Assembly (NCBI GenBank): GCA_001839685.1
Contig: MLAK01000615.1
Location: 9,652-68,402, forward strand
Direction: 5' to 3'
Length of the DNA: 58,751 bases
Source: Tritrichomonas foetus
Taxonomy: Eukaryota; Parabasalia; Tritrichomonadida; Tritrichomonadidae
Positions 19,881 through 29,347 of the stretch are shown one piece after another; the stretch's first letter is position 1; each line of letters begins with the position of its first letter. Under the pieces are notes generated by a model. It ran no database searches and was not told the DNA's origin. It saw only the letters and a list, made by a program, of their open reading frames with translations. Position numbers and translations under genes: made by a program.

Positions 19881-22800
19881 TCATCCAAAATCATCAATAA
19901 TGGCAGATGTGAGCAATAATGTTTTCTTCTGCAAAAGATATTCACTTTGGGCCTTTCTCTTCTTCAAGTAGCAATAAACAGAAACACCAATAATGACAAT
20001 TGCTACAAGAGAACATACTACAGAAATAATGATAATTCTTTTCATTTTTGATGTTGTATCAATTGCAACTTCTGAACAGACACTCATGTAATTATTTGGC
20101 GGATAAACAAGAACTTGTTTCCATAAATCCTTTGTGGTCTGTTTAGTTGGATTGTCAACCCAGTAATTTTGATAATCTTTTTTATAAGGTAAGCAAACAG
20201 TTATTGGAATTCCTAAAACACCATCTTTATCTTTCATTTGAATTTTTGTTGAATTGAAAGCCAACTCATTAAACTCCACAGGAGGATGTGATGGTAAATT
20301 AATTTTAGAAAGTGTAATACACTGTGAAAAAATTCGTATTGCATTCGAAGAAACAGAATCTAATACTGGGAGATGAACAACATTTAAATTAATGCAATTT
20401 TCAAAAGCAGATTCACCAAGACTTATTGCACTTGGAAGCCAAGCTGTTTTTAGAATCATACAATCTTGGAATGCATTGTTTCCAATATATTTCACGTTAG
20501 GAAAGTTTATAACTTCTAAGGATTCACAAAATGAAAACGACGAATTTCCAATTGATGTTGCAGAAGCGAGTGACAGGTTTTTCAATGATCTACAATAAGA
20601 AAAAGATGATTCCTTTACATTTATTAAATGATCAAGTTCTATATAAGTTATTAATGGGCAATTAAACAAAAATGCATCACCTGCTTCAACAACATTTGGA
20701 ATATTTAAAATTGTTAATTTTTCACATCCAAAAAATGCACAAGAACCAACATATGTAGCAGACTTACATGCGAATAAAGCCAAGTTTGTACATAAACGAA
20801 ATACGTTATCACCTATATTTCTTATATTTTCACCAACAATATTGGTTAATTGATTGCAGTTTCGAAAAGCACCATCTCCCAGTGTATCTAACATTGGAAT
20901 ATAAATCGAATTCAATCCACTTTCGGCAAAACAATCAGTTCCAATTTTAATTACAAGTGGCAAACTGATTTTCTTTAATGAGGTGCATCCATAAAAGCAG
21001 CCATCTCCTACATTCATTAAACGAGGAAGGAAAGTAATCGAAAGTTTTGAACATCCCATAAAGGCATAGCTTTCTATAACACTTAACGATTCAAGACTAA
21101 TATTTACTAAATTCGAACATTCGGCAAAAGCATGCGATTTCATCGTAGTTAAATTTGGAAGTGATAATTCAGTTAAACTGACACATCCTGCAAAAGAACT
21201 TGAGTTTGCGATTTGTAACGATTTCAATTTAAGTGTTTCCAATTTCACACAGTCATTAAAAGCATTCTCACCAACTTCAACCAGTCGTTGACAATCAACT
21301 GAAAATAGTTGTTTACAGGAATGAAATGCATTTTTCCCAACAGTAAGCAACTTAGGGAAATAGGTAGAAGCTAATTGTGAGTTTTCAAAGCAACTTTCAC
21401 CAATAATTTCAATACCCGGCAAATCAATTGTTGCAATACTTTGACAATCATAAAAACATCGCGGCCCTGCTTCTGTTAAAGTTGGCGAAAAAACATATCG
21501 TAAAGAAATACATCCTTCAAATGATCCTGTACTGGCTGTTTTCAAATTGGAAAATTTAATAGAAGCTAATTTTGTGCAACGATAAAATGAATAATCCTCG
21601 GTATTCGTTAATAACTTCATATCTACTTCGATTATACTCGTACAGCCTTCAAAGCAATTATTTCCAATTTTTGTAACTTTGGGAAAATCTATTATCGATA
21701 ATGAGGTACAATTACAAAAAACATAACCTTCTAAATTATTCACATTTGGAAAATCAATAGTTGTTAATTGGGAGCAATTTTGAAAGGCCTTCTGACAGAT
21801 TAAAATCACAGATTGCATATGAACTTCTTTAATTGTTGTTGAATCTTGGAATAATTCTGGTGGTACATACAATAAGCTGGAGAAATTAACATAAGTAATC
21901 ATAGTATTTCTTAAAAAGTTTGAATCACAGATTTCCAAGCTTGGAAGAGTTAATGTTGTAATTAAATGACAATTAGAGATTAAATTTCCTCCACAATGTT
22001 GAATGGATGGCAAATCAATTGTTTGAAGAACCCGACATTCTTGGAAAAGTCCATCGGCTGCAACATTTAATGAAGGAAAGCAAACACTTCGCAAGGAAAT
22101 ACAGTAAGAAAATGCATTTTCTTTAGTTTCATTAATATTTTCAAGATGAATTGATTTTAATGATGAACAAAATGAAAAACTTTCATAGCCAACAGATGTG
22201 ACATTTGGCATTTCAATTTTCTTTAATTGAACACAATAACTAAATGCGCCATCCGGAATATCTTGAGCATTTTCTATGAATATTTCTTCAATAGCCACAC
22301 ATTCACGAAAACTATATTTTCCAATTGAAACAATATTGTCAAAAATGAATTTTTCAAGTGAAATGCATTCTTCAAAGGCGCTTTCAGGAATAACAGAAAC
22401 ATGTGGAAGTGAAACATTGGTTAAATTCAAACAATTTAAAAAGGCAGCTGATCCAATTTCAACAACATCAAAATTGACAGTCCTTATTGCCCAACAATAC
22501 ATAAAAGATGAATTTCCAATTATTTTTAAATTTGGTACATCCACAGAATTCAACATAGAACAATAGCTGAAACAATTTGAAGGAATTGTGTTAACATTTG
22601 GAAGAGAAATTTCTTCAAGCTGGATGCAAGAATAGAATGCACCTGTTCCAATTGTAGTAACATAAGGAATATTGACATTCTTTAAAGAAAAACAAAATGC
22701 AAACGCTTGACTGTCAATAGCTGAACATTTTTCAAAAGTAATATTTTCAATTTTAGTGCAATGTGCAAAGCATTGTTGTGGAACTTTGACAAGATTTGGA

Positions 22801-23465
22801 AAATCAATAGTTTCCAAGCTTTCACATTTTTCGAATGCATTAATTCCAATAATTTCTAGTTGTGGAGCTTCAAAATAAGCTAATTTGATACATCCACTAA
22901 AGGACATTTCATCAATTGTTGTTAGATTGGGGAATGAAACATTTAATAATGATGTACAATCGGAAAATGATTCTTTTCCAATTGTTTCAAGTTGTTCAAG
23001 TGTTACATCATTTAATTTATGGCAAGCATGAAATGCTTTATCACCAATTGATGTTACACCGTTTACATAAACACTTTGGAGATTTGGATTATTTAGAAAA
23101 GATGAATCTTCAATTGATGAAAGTTGGCATTTAAAATCAATTGCCATAAGCATAGTCAAAGAATTGAAAGAGTTTGATGGTATGCAATCATCTGCCATGA
23201 ATACATCAGATGATACATTAAAATATATCAAAAATGGATATAAATGAACCATGGTGTTTCCATCTGGTAAAAAATCAGAAGAATGAAGACTACCATTCAC
23301 AACATTGATTGCAAAAACATATAAAAAATAATCACTTGCATAATAATCCTGTGAGGCATTAACAGCATCTTGGAGAGATGTTCCTGTAAAATAATCGCTT
23401 CCGTCATTTACTCTAACAGTCACAGAATCTGCGGAAATCAAATAGAAGAGCAAATAGAGAAGCAT
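19881..23465 (-). CDS. BspA-like leucine-rich-repeat surface protein, type I membrane
   Basis: The 1194-residue protein starts with a signal peptide (MLLYLLFYLISADS). It carries about 40 tandem repeats of roughly 23 residues of the Treponema pallidum LRR type, with the recurring pattern IGxxAFxxCxxLxxIxLPxxxx (for example IGTGAFYSCIQLEEISLPNV). A membrane segment near residues 1140-1160 (IIIISVVCSLVAIVIIG) is followed by a short basic tail. BspA-like proteins form one of the largest surface families in trichomonads and are implicated in binding to host cells or bacteria. The start at 23465 is an ATG right at the leader. It is divergent from the CASP-like gene, with about 200 bases between the likely starts. 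Confidence 0.93.
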   Translation of the reverse strand: MLLYLLFYLISADSVTVRVNDGSDYFTGTSLQDAVNASQDYYASDYFLYVFAINVVNGSLHSSDFLPDGNTMVHLYPFLIYFNVSSDVFMADDCIPSNSFNSLTMLMAIDFKCQLSSIEDSSFLNNPNLQSVYVNGVTSIGDKAFHACHKLNDVTLEQLETIGKESFSDCTSLLNVSFPNLTTIDEMSFSGCIKLAYFEAPQLEIIGINAFEKCESLETIDFPNLVKVPQQCFAHCTKIENITFEKCSAIDSQAFAFCFSLKNVNIPYVTTIGTGAFYSCIQLEEISLPNVNTIPSNCFSYCSMLNSVDVPNLKIIGNSSFMYCWAIRTVNFDVVEIGSAAFLNCLNLTNVSLPHVSVIPESAFEECISLEKFIFDNIVSIGKYSFRECVAIEEIFIENAQDIPDGAFSYCVQLKKIEMPNVTSVGYESFSFCSSLKSIHLENINETKENAFSYCISLRSVCFPSLNVAADGLFQECRVLQTIDLPSIQHCGGNLISNCHLITTLTLPSLEICDSNFLRNTMITYVNFSSLLYVPPELFQDSTTIKEVHMQSVILICQKAFQNCSQLTTIDFPNVNNLEGYVFCNCTSLSIIDFPKVTKIGNNCFEGCTSIIEVDMKLLTNTEDYSFYRCTKLASIKFSNLKTASTGSFEGCISLRYVFSPTLTEAGPRCFYDCQSIATIDLPGIEIIGESCFENSQLASTYFPKLLTVGKNAFHSCKQLFSVDCQRLVEVGENAFNDCVKLETLKLKSLQIANSSSFAGCVSLTELSLPNLTTMKSHAFAECSNLVNISLESLSVIESYAFMGCSKLSITFLPRLMNVGDGCFYGCTSLKKISLPLVIKIGTDCFAESGLNSIYIPMLDTLGDGAFRNCNQLTNIVGENIRNIGDNVFRLCTNLALFACKSATYVGSCAFFGCEKLTILNIPNVVEAGDAFLFNCPLITYIELDHLINVKESSFSYCRSLKNLSLASATSIGNSSFSFCESLEVINFPNVKYIGNNAFQDCMILKTAWLPSAISLGESAFENCINLNVVHLPVLDSVSSNAIRIFSQCITLSKINLPSHPPVEFNELAFNSTKIQMKDKDGVLGIPITVCLPYKKDYQNYWVDNPTKQTTKDLWKQVLVYPPNNYMSVCSEVAIDTTSKMKRIIIISVVCSLVAIVIIGVSVYCYLKKRKAQSEYLLQKKTLLLTSAIIDDFG

Positions 23466-23672
23466 TGAATTTGAAATGTTATTTGGTAAGCTTCCCTTTC
23501 AATTTTATTTTTGGTTTCAACCTATTCGTTCACGATTCTTACAAAATTCATTCAATAATTTATCAAGATTTCAATGATTCATATTTTTCATTATATTCAA
23601 TTTATGTTGATAATTCAATTTCTATCTGGCCTTACGATATCGTACGACTATTTATTCACAGAATTGCAAAAT

Positions 23673-25244
23673 ATGAATCAAGAAATTCTTGATTCATTGG
23701 AAGAAACGCATGAAAAATGGATTAATAGTGACTATGATAATATCCTTGATCAAGTAAGGTTAGCAGCAGAAAATATTCTTGAAGAAAACCGTCAATTGGA
23801 TTCACAATTAACATTATTTAATAAACGAATAAAGATCTTTGAAAAAACAGATGAAAAAAATCTTCCACTTGTTGAATTTGGAAGAACCATCAGAATGTTT
23901 CAAAAAGAAATTGAAAAAGTTTCTGATCGAATTTCAAAAACAACTGATATTATCATTTCTTTAAAATCTTGTTTAAATAGCCTTCCTAACATTTTGCCTT
24001 TATTAGAAGATGCTTATAAATTATTAGAAAATACACCTTCTCAATATGAATTAATTAAATCATTGAGAAGTGATTTGGAGCTTTTGAAAACTCAGGATGA
24101 GGAAATTGAAAGTATTGAAAATCAGATTCACGAAATTAAAAAGAAAAGGGATTTGGCAATTGGTCAAATTAACGACGAAATAACAGATCAGATGGAACAA
24201 GAAAAATCATACCAAATTAATGACATTATTGATTCAATAAATAATATTGAAAATCAAAAAAAGTTTTATAATGAACAAATTGAACAATTTCAAAACGAGA
24301 TGATTATTATCGACCGGAAAATCACAGAAATTAATACAGCAGAACAAGAGAACATCAAAATTTTTTTGAGTGAATCTGCAGAAATCGAATCAAATCTAAT
24401 TTCTACACGAAAATCCTTAGATGAACTACGAAAGAAAGATCTCACAAATAAACAAGAAGAATTAAAAAATGAATTACACCAAAAAAGATCGGAATTTCGG
24501 TATAAACAAAACTTTATTTCCTCTTTACAAACTGAATTCGATTTATTAAAAAATCAAACAAATAATGATTTAGAAAATGAAGTGTTACAATTAGAGGATA
24601 GACTTCGTGAAGCTGAAGCTGATTTAGAATCAGCCCCTTCAAAGAGTGAATACAAAGAAATTCTATTAGTTTTACAACAATATCAAAATAATTCTCCAAA
24701 TAATGGCATAAATGATTCTAATTTTCAAACTATGCTTTCCAATTTAGAAAATAATTTAAATAACGCAAAGAAAGAATTGTCGAATCTTAATAATAAATTA
24801 AACTTAATTCAATATCAAATTGAACAAAAAACAAAAGATTATAGTCAAATGCAAGAACAAAATCATAAAATTGTTCATTTAAACGACGAAAATGCGATTG
24901 TTGAAGTCCTTAAAAGCCAGAAAAAAGGACTAAATATAATTGTAGCTCAAAATGAAAATGAAATTCAAAATCTTCAAAGAGAACAATCAATATTAGATTC
25001 AAGAATAAGATCTTTAAAAGACGAAAAAGAAAGTATATTTAATTATTTAACTAGCAATGGAGGCACTTCCATGATTGACAAACAAGAAATCAGAAGGAAT
25101 AATGTTAAAAAGATGAGTCAAATTGAATTATTTATTTTAAAAATAACACATGGAATCCTTAGTGACCCAAAAATTTCTGTGTTAGTTATCATGTATTTTA
25201 TTTTACTTCATATATTGGCGATTTTTGTAATAATTAAAATATAA
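23673..25244 (+). CDS. CASP-type Golgi coiled-coil membrane protein
   Basis: The protein is about 523 residues from the ATG at 23673. An ATG at 23574 would add a hydrophobic N-terminus that does not fit a tail-anchored golgin, so I prefer the later one. The N-terminal region (W at residue 14, then AENILEENRQL, and VEFGRTIRMFQKEIEKVSDR) follows the conserved CASP opening W..D...L....A, FQ.EID.L.KR. Long coiled coils fill the middle. The C-terminus carries the CASP signature: a helix ILKITHGILSDPKISVLV, then the anchor IMYFILLHILAIFVIIK with its LLHxL motif. CASP is a tail-anchored golgin involved in intra-Golgi transport. Residue matches are seen; Golgi location is inferred. Confidence 0.82.
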   Translation: MNQEILDSLEETHEKWINSDYDNILDQVRLAAENILEENRQLDSQLTLFNKRIKIFEKTDEKNLPLVEFGRTIRMFQKEIEKVSDRISKTTDIIISLKSCLNSLPNILPLLEDAYKLLENTPSQYELIKSLRSDLELLKTQDEEIESIENQIHEIKKKRDLAIGQINDEITDQMEQEKSYQINDIIDSINNIENQKKFYNEQIEQFQNEMIIIDRKITEINTAEQENIKIFLSESAEIESNLISTRKSLDELRKKDLTNKQEELKNELHQKRSEFRYKQNFISSLQTEFDLLKNQTNNDLENEVLQLEDRLREAEADLESAPSKSEYKEILLVLQQYQNNSPNNGINDSNFQTMLSNLENNLNNAKKELSNLNNKLNLIQYQIEQKTKDYSQMQEQNHKIVHLNDENAIVEVLKSQKKGLNIIVAQNENEIQNLQREQSILDSRIRSLKDEKESIFNYLTSNGGTSMIDKQEIRRNNVKKMSQIELFILKITHGILSDPKISVLVIMYFILLHILAIFVIIKI

Positions 25245-25344
25245 TTAATAAGTTATTTTTATTTATTAAAATATTTTACAAATTAATTGAACAAAATGTT
25301 GTTAGAAACATATTCATTCTCAATTAAGACGAAATCTGCGTTTA

Positions 25345-26660
25345 TTATGCATTAGAAAAAAGAAAACTTTTTAATTCGTCTTCACTTAGTGTAAATTGGT
25401 CCATTTCGATAAATTTGTGAAGTATATCAATAGCTAAAGACCTCATATCTTCATTTTCAAACAAAATAGTCCCTGTATATGAAAAGGTTTTTGCTTGAAA
25501 CATGATGCTACTAACATAAAATCAATGATTTCATTGTTGTTAAATTTCTCAATTATTTTTGCGATTTGAAAAATAAAAAACAATAACATTTTAATTATCA
25601 ACACATATGGTAGACCCTTCTAGCAGTGAGAAATATTTTAAAATATCAATACTAGTTGCATCATTATTAATTAATAACTCAATCATTTATTTTGGACCTT
25701 TAACGCATACCCACCATTTGTACAAAGTATTTATATGATAAATTTATTTCATTCAGGTAGTGAAAACCTCAATTGAAATCAGATAACATTTTTGTTGAAT
25801 ATTAAGTAAGTTTGCCAATATCATTATTCATTACATAATTCTTCAAGTAGAAGTAAATATTTAGTATGAGATCTAAACCTGTGATTGCGCAAAATATTTT
25901 GATCAATTAGTTGCTTCCAAAGGCTTGATTATTTCACAAGTCGACGTTTTGTTAATTTCTGCAATAGGGCGGAAAAGATAACTTGCATTGAATGGACAAA
26001 TTTGATAGGATAAATTAAAAAAATTATTTACAATGTATCATCAACATGCTTGATTTCGTCCTTTTGAAATTCAAGTAATGTTTCTATGAAATTTTCTTGA
26101 TTTCCATCTAGCTAAAGCTGAACGCATTTTGATAACACTGGAAGTTTAGGATCTGACACGATTAAATGATAATTATAGTTATTTAAATGTTTTTTATTAA
26201 ATTAGTCAACTGAAAGAGCTTTCCCAAATGTAATAACATTTCTTTATTATTGAAATAAATTTTAATTTTATCATATTTGTTCAAATATTGTTGAAAATAA
26301 TTGTAATATTCATCAATTGGAAATCATGTATCATTAATTTCATGTCTACTTAAATTAATTCTCAATTATTGATCTGATAATCAAATGTCTTTCAAATAAT
26401 CTGGAAAAAATTACCTTCATTGATAAGTTTCTTTTTCTTGGTAGTCAATGCATGATTATTTAAGTTGATGTGAATGAAAGATGGCTCCACATTCAGGATA
26501 AACAGAATCGAATCTGAAACACGATTCACATTATTAAATTTTCTGACAAAATGAATACTTTCAGAATCCTTTGAATATCAGTTTTGTAATTAACTCAAAA
26601 TATGACCATTTAAAAATACAAATGCAGTTTTGTAAAATACGAATTCTCAATATGTAACTT
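25345..26660 (-). pseudogene. Decayed helical protein gene with multiple stops and frameshifts
   Basis: No long frame survives, yet the minus strand reads as protein along most of this stretch, switching frames. Readable segments from 5' to 3' include SESIHFVRKFNNVNRVSDSI, EPSFIHINLNNHALTTKKKK, IDEYYNYFQQYLNKYDKIKI, LLHLGKALSVD, QENFIETLLEFQKDEIKH, RPIAEINKTSTCEIIKP, KQLIDQNILRNHRFRSHT, MIELLINNDATSIDILKYF, IFQIAKIIEKFNNNEIIDF and, at the 3' end, ENEDMRSLAIDILHKFIEMD before TAA at 25347. In-frame stops interrupt several of them, for example TAG within VQL-stop-LDGN near 26130 and TGA near 26290. The residue style is that of the helical or ankyrin/armadillo-like families common in trichomonads. 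The 5' limit is approximate. Confidence 0.75.
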
Positions 26661-26765
26661 TTTGATTGATATTCAAAAAATGGTAAAATCTCGACTAAAA
26701 TATGGAAATAATTTTGAGTGATTTACATACAATTTTCTATAGTTTATATTATAAAGATCGTTACG

Positions 26766-28979
26766 ATGGGATGTTGCAACTCTACCGAATCTCCTCAAGT
26801 TGCCGCTTCGCCAAATAACGCCGTAAAAAGTTCTCGTACCTCGCTTTCCACAAAAGATTTAATTCCGCTTATACCGTCTAAAAATTATAATAATACCTCA
26901 GATTATCGGGGCGCTCTCCTCAGTAGCTACGAAAAAATCACAGCCGGCGTGAAAAGCATTTACAGTCCCACAAATGTTGTTCCTATCCTCTGCTTAACCC
27001 TCGATGCGTTTCCAATTGTATGCACCTTAATTAAATTTGATGAAAGTCCACAGACGTGTTCAATTAATGTTCCGGTTGTTGCAGCTTCTTTTGGCGAAGT
27101 TGGAAAGGCCATCTGCTTCTCTCAATTCACATTTTTCTCGAACGAAGCTTTTCGGACAGCAAACACAGTTAATTTAATCATTAACTGCTTAAATTGGGTT
27201 GCAAGTGGAGTAATGTCTTCTCCTGCTGTTATCGTCTATTCTGACCAATACGACGAAATAAATGCAGCCTTTAAAGAAATCGGATTTTCTTGCACAAAAT
27301 GTCACAAAATTGAATTGACTAATTTTTCCAATTATCGAGTCTTTGTAATAACATCTGATATGGTGATTGATGATCCAGATTTCATCACGCAGATAACAAT
27401 GAATGGATGCGGGTTGTTTGTAATTTATAATGAAAAAAGTAAAAATTTGCAAATTAACGCACTTTTAGAAAATTATGGATTGGCATATGCAAATTTTGCT
27501 ATAAATGAAAAAGATAATTGTAATTTAAATCCAAATCATAATCAAAGTGAAGGTTTGAATGAGGTTCCAACACTTTCTGTTCAACAACATTTTTCGATGG
27601 TCAAAGATGCCAATTTTGTTTCAGTTTATATCAAATTGATTTCATTGTTATTACAAAATAAAGTTGATTTATCACTTCTTGATGATACTGTTACAAATAT
27701 CCGTTATTATATTCCAGTTTGTGATGTAATGCAATCTCTCCAACTTCAAGAAATTGTGAATAAATCTTTTGACTTTTTAGAGAAAACAAACTATCATAAT
27801 AATGAAGGGATTTGTAAAACAGATGAACAAAAAATATTAGTTATTTTACTTCAACAAATCTTTCAAAAATTACCTGTTCAATGTCTCCCTGATATAAAAT
27901 GTGATGATTTGTTTCCAGGCCCTACAAACGAAAATCGTTTTGTGAATGGAATTGATATTTCTTTGGAAATTGAACAATTTCAATGGAAATCAATGGGTCT
28001 TTATTTACCACCACACAAAATTGCGAATTTGCATATCAATGAAGAAATTGAAGGAGTTTACATTCAAATTGGTTCATTTACTGAATCTTTGCATACTTGT
28101 AATGGCGTTTGGAAAAGATGGCCAATACCATGCGTCACTTATCCGATTATTCAAAATAATACACAAATTGGAACACCTTATGGTGGTATATTATATATAT
28201 GTTCTACATCTGAAGAAGTGAAAAAAATTACATTCAAAATTGTTGGTTGTTGCTATTATCCATTCTATGTATTCAATCAGCCAAAAGTTTATGAAACTAC
28301 AAAAGATTATAAAGTTCCACTTTCTGAAATTGAAACATCAAATATTATTTTTACTTTACCAACATCAAATTTTTTGGCTATTTCTAATAATTTTTCTAAG
28401 ATTTGTGAAAAAATGACTTTATTTTTTAGTATCATTTCACAGGTTCTTATATTTAAAAAGTTTTTCCAAGCAAGAGTCGTCTTTGATATTCAGCTACCAA
28501 ATGATCAACCTATTTGCGGTTATCCAATTGTTGAAAATGTCGAAAAAATTGAGAAAATTTTAATTGATGGATTAAATAAACCAAATTCTGAGATTTTTAC
28601 CATATTGACGTTAATATCTTTATTAATGATTAAAGAAAATGTTTTTGATAAGGAGAAAGAATATTTATTGGCTCAATTTGCAGCTGCCAAAGCTTTAAAA
28701 GATGCTTTTTCTGATTTTAATCCAATTGAATTGGAAATACTTGATAAAAAGCCATTTTTCAAAGAGTTGTGGTGCGCTGACCAAAAACATAAAAATATAG
28801 TATCAAATTCTTTAAAAAAAGTTTATGAACAAAGGAAAAATTCAAACCAATATGAAAATAATTGGCTCGAATTAATTACCATATTTTCAAATAGTACTAA
28901 CACGAATTTCTATCCAGCTTTTGATATTAAAGAAGAAGTTCCATCTTCGATCAAAAGCTATCAAGTATTTGTTTGTTGA
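26766..28979 (+). CDS. M60-like/TCAF-type protein with acylatable MGCC N-terminus, no HExxH
   Basis: The start is set at the ATG at 26766 (737 residues), giving MGCCNSTES, a strong candidate for N-myristoylation at Gly2 and palmitoylation at Cys3/Cys4. The ATG at 26718 would bury this signal. The N-terminal half (residues 90-230) resembles the glutamine-amidotransferase-like part of TCAF/M60 proteins (VVAASFGEVGKAICF). The second half carries the M60 core: SMGLYLPPHKIA, VYIQIGSFTESLH, WKRWPIPCVTYPI and TPYGGILYI, then VVFDIQLPNDQPICGYPI. Where peptidases of this family carry HExxH there is only IFTILTLISLLMI, so zinc catalysis appears lost. A membrane-tethered binding or regulatory role, as in TRPM8-associated TCAFs, is inferred. 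Confidence 0.75.
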   Translation: MGCCNSTESPQVAASPNNAVKSSRTSLSTKDLIPLIPSKNYNNTSDYRGALLSSYEKITAGVKSIYSPTNVVPILCLTLDAFPIVCTLIKFDESPQTCSINVPVVAASFGEVGKAICFSQFTFFSNEAFRTANTVNLIINCLNWVASGVMSSPAVIVYSDQYDEINAAFKEIGFSCTKCHKIELTNFSNYRVFVITSDMVIDDPDFITQITMNGCGLFVIYNEKSKNLQINALLENYGLAYANFAINEKDNCNLNPNHNQSEGLNEVPTLSVQQHFSMVKDANFVSVYIKLISLLLQNKVDLSLLDDTVTNIRYYIPVCDVMQSLQLQEIVNKSFDFLEKTNYHNNEGICKTDEQKILVILLQQIFQKLPVQCLPDIKCDDLFPGPTNENRFVNGIDISLEIEQFQWKSMGLYLPPHKIANLHINEEIEGVYIQIGSFTESLHTCNGVWKRWPIPCVTYPIIQNNTQIGTPYGGILYICSTSEEVKKITFKIVGCCYYPFYVFNQPKVYETTKDYKVPLSEIETSNIIFTLPTSNFLAISNNFSKICEKMTLFFSIISQVLIFKKFFQARVVFDIQLPNDQPICGYPIVENVEKIEKILIDGLNKPNSEIFTILTLISLLMIKENVFDKEKEYLLAQFAAAKALKDAFSDFNPIELEILDKKPFFKELWCADQKHKNIVSNSLKKVYEQRKNSNQYENNWLELITIFSNSTNTNFYPAFDIKEEVPSSIKSYQVFVC

Positions 28980-29347
28980 ATGTTTAGAAATATCATGTAT
29001 ATTAAATGTGTATTAATATTTTACGACTATTATTTCTGATATTTGTTTTTCACAATTTATATTAATTCATTTTATAAAATATTCATTTGGAACAACTCAA
29101 AAAGATTTTAAAACGAACATGAACGGAAGTAATAATATACATCAATTAAAATATCAACAGCTTCTATCTTGAAATGTTTATCATTTAATCTAAAAGATAG
29201 GTCAACTTTCTCTCAACATGATCAGATGATAAAATCTAATGTTATTTAAACAACTTATTCTGATATATTAACAGACATTAATAATTTGAATATAAAGATT
29301 TTAAAAAATAATTATTTACCTTATTTATATCGAATCGTCAGATACAA
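28980..29347. other. Convergent intergenic region
   Basis: About 370 AT-rich bases between two 3' ends. Nothing recognised. Confidence 0.5.

Noticed and set aside
26718..26765. Upstream ATG extending the M60-like protein
   Set aside because: It would place a hydrophobic extension before the MGCC acylation signal; the ATG at 26766 explains the sequence better.
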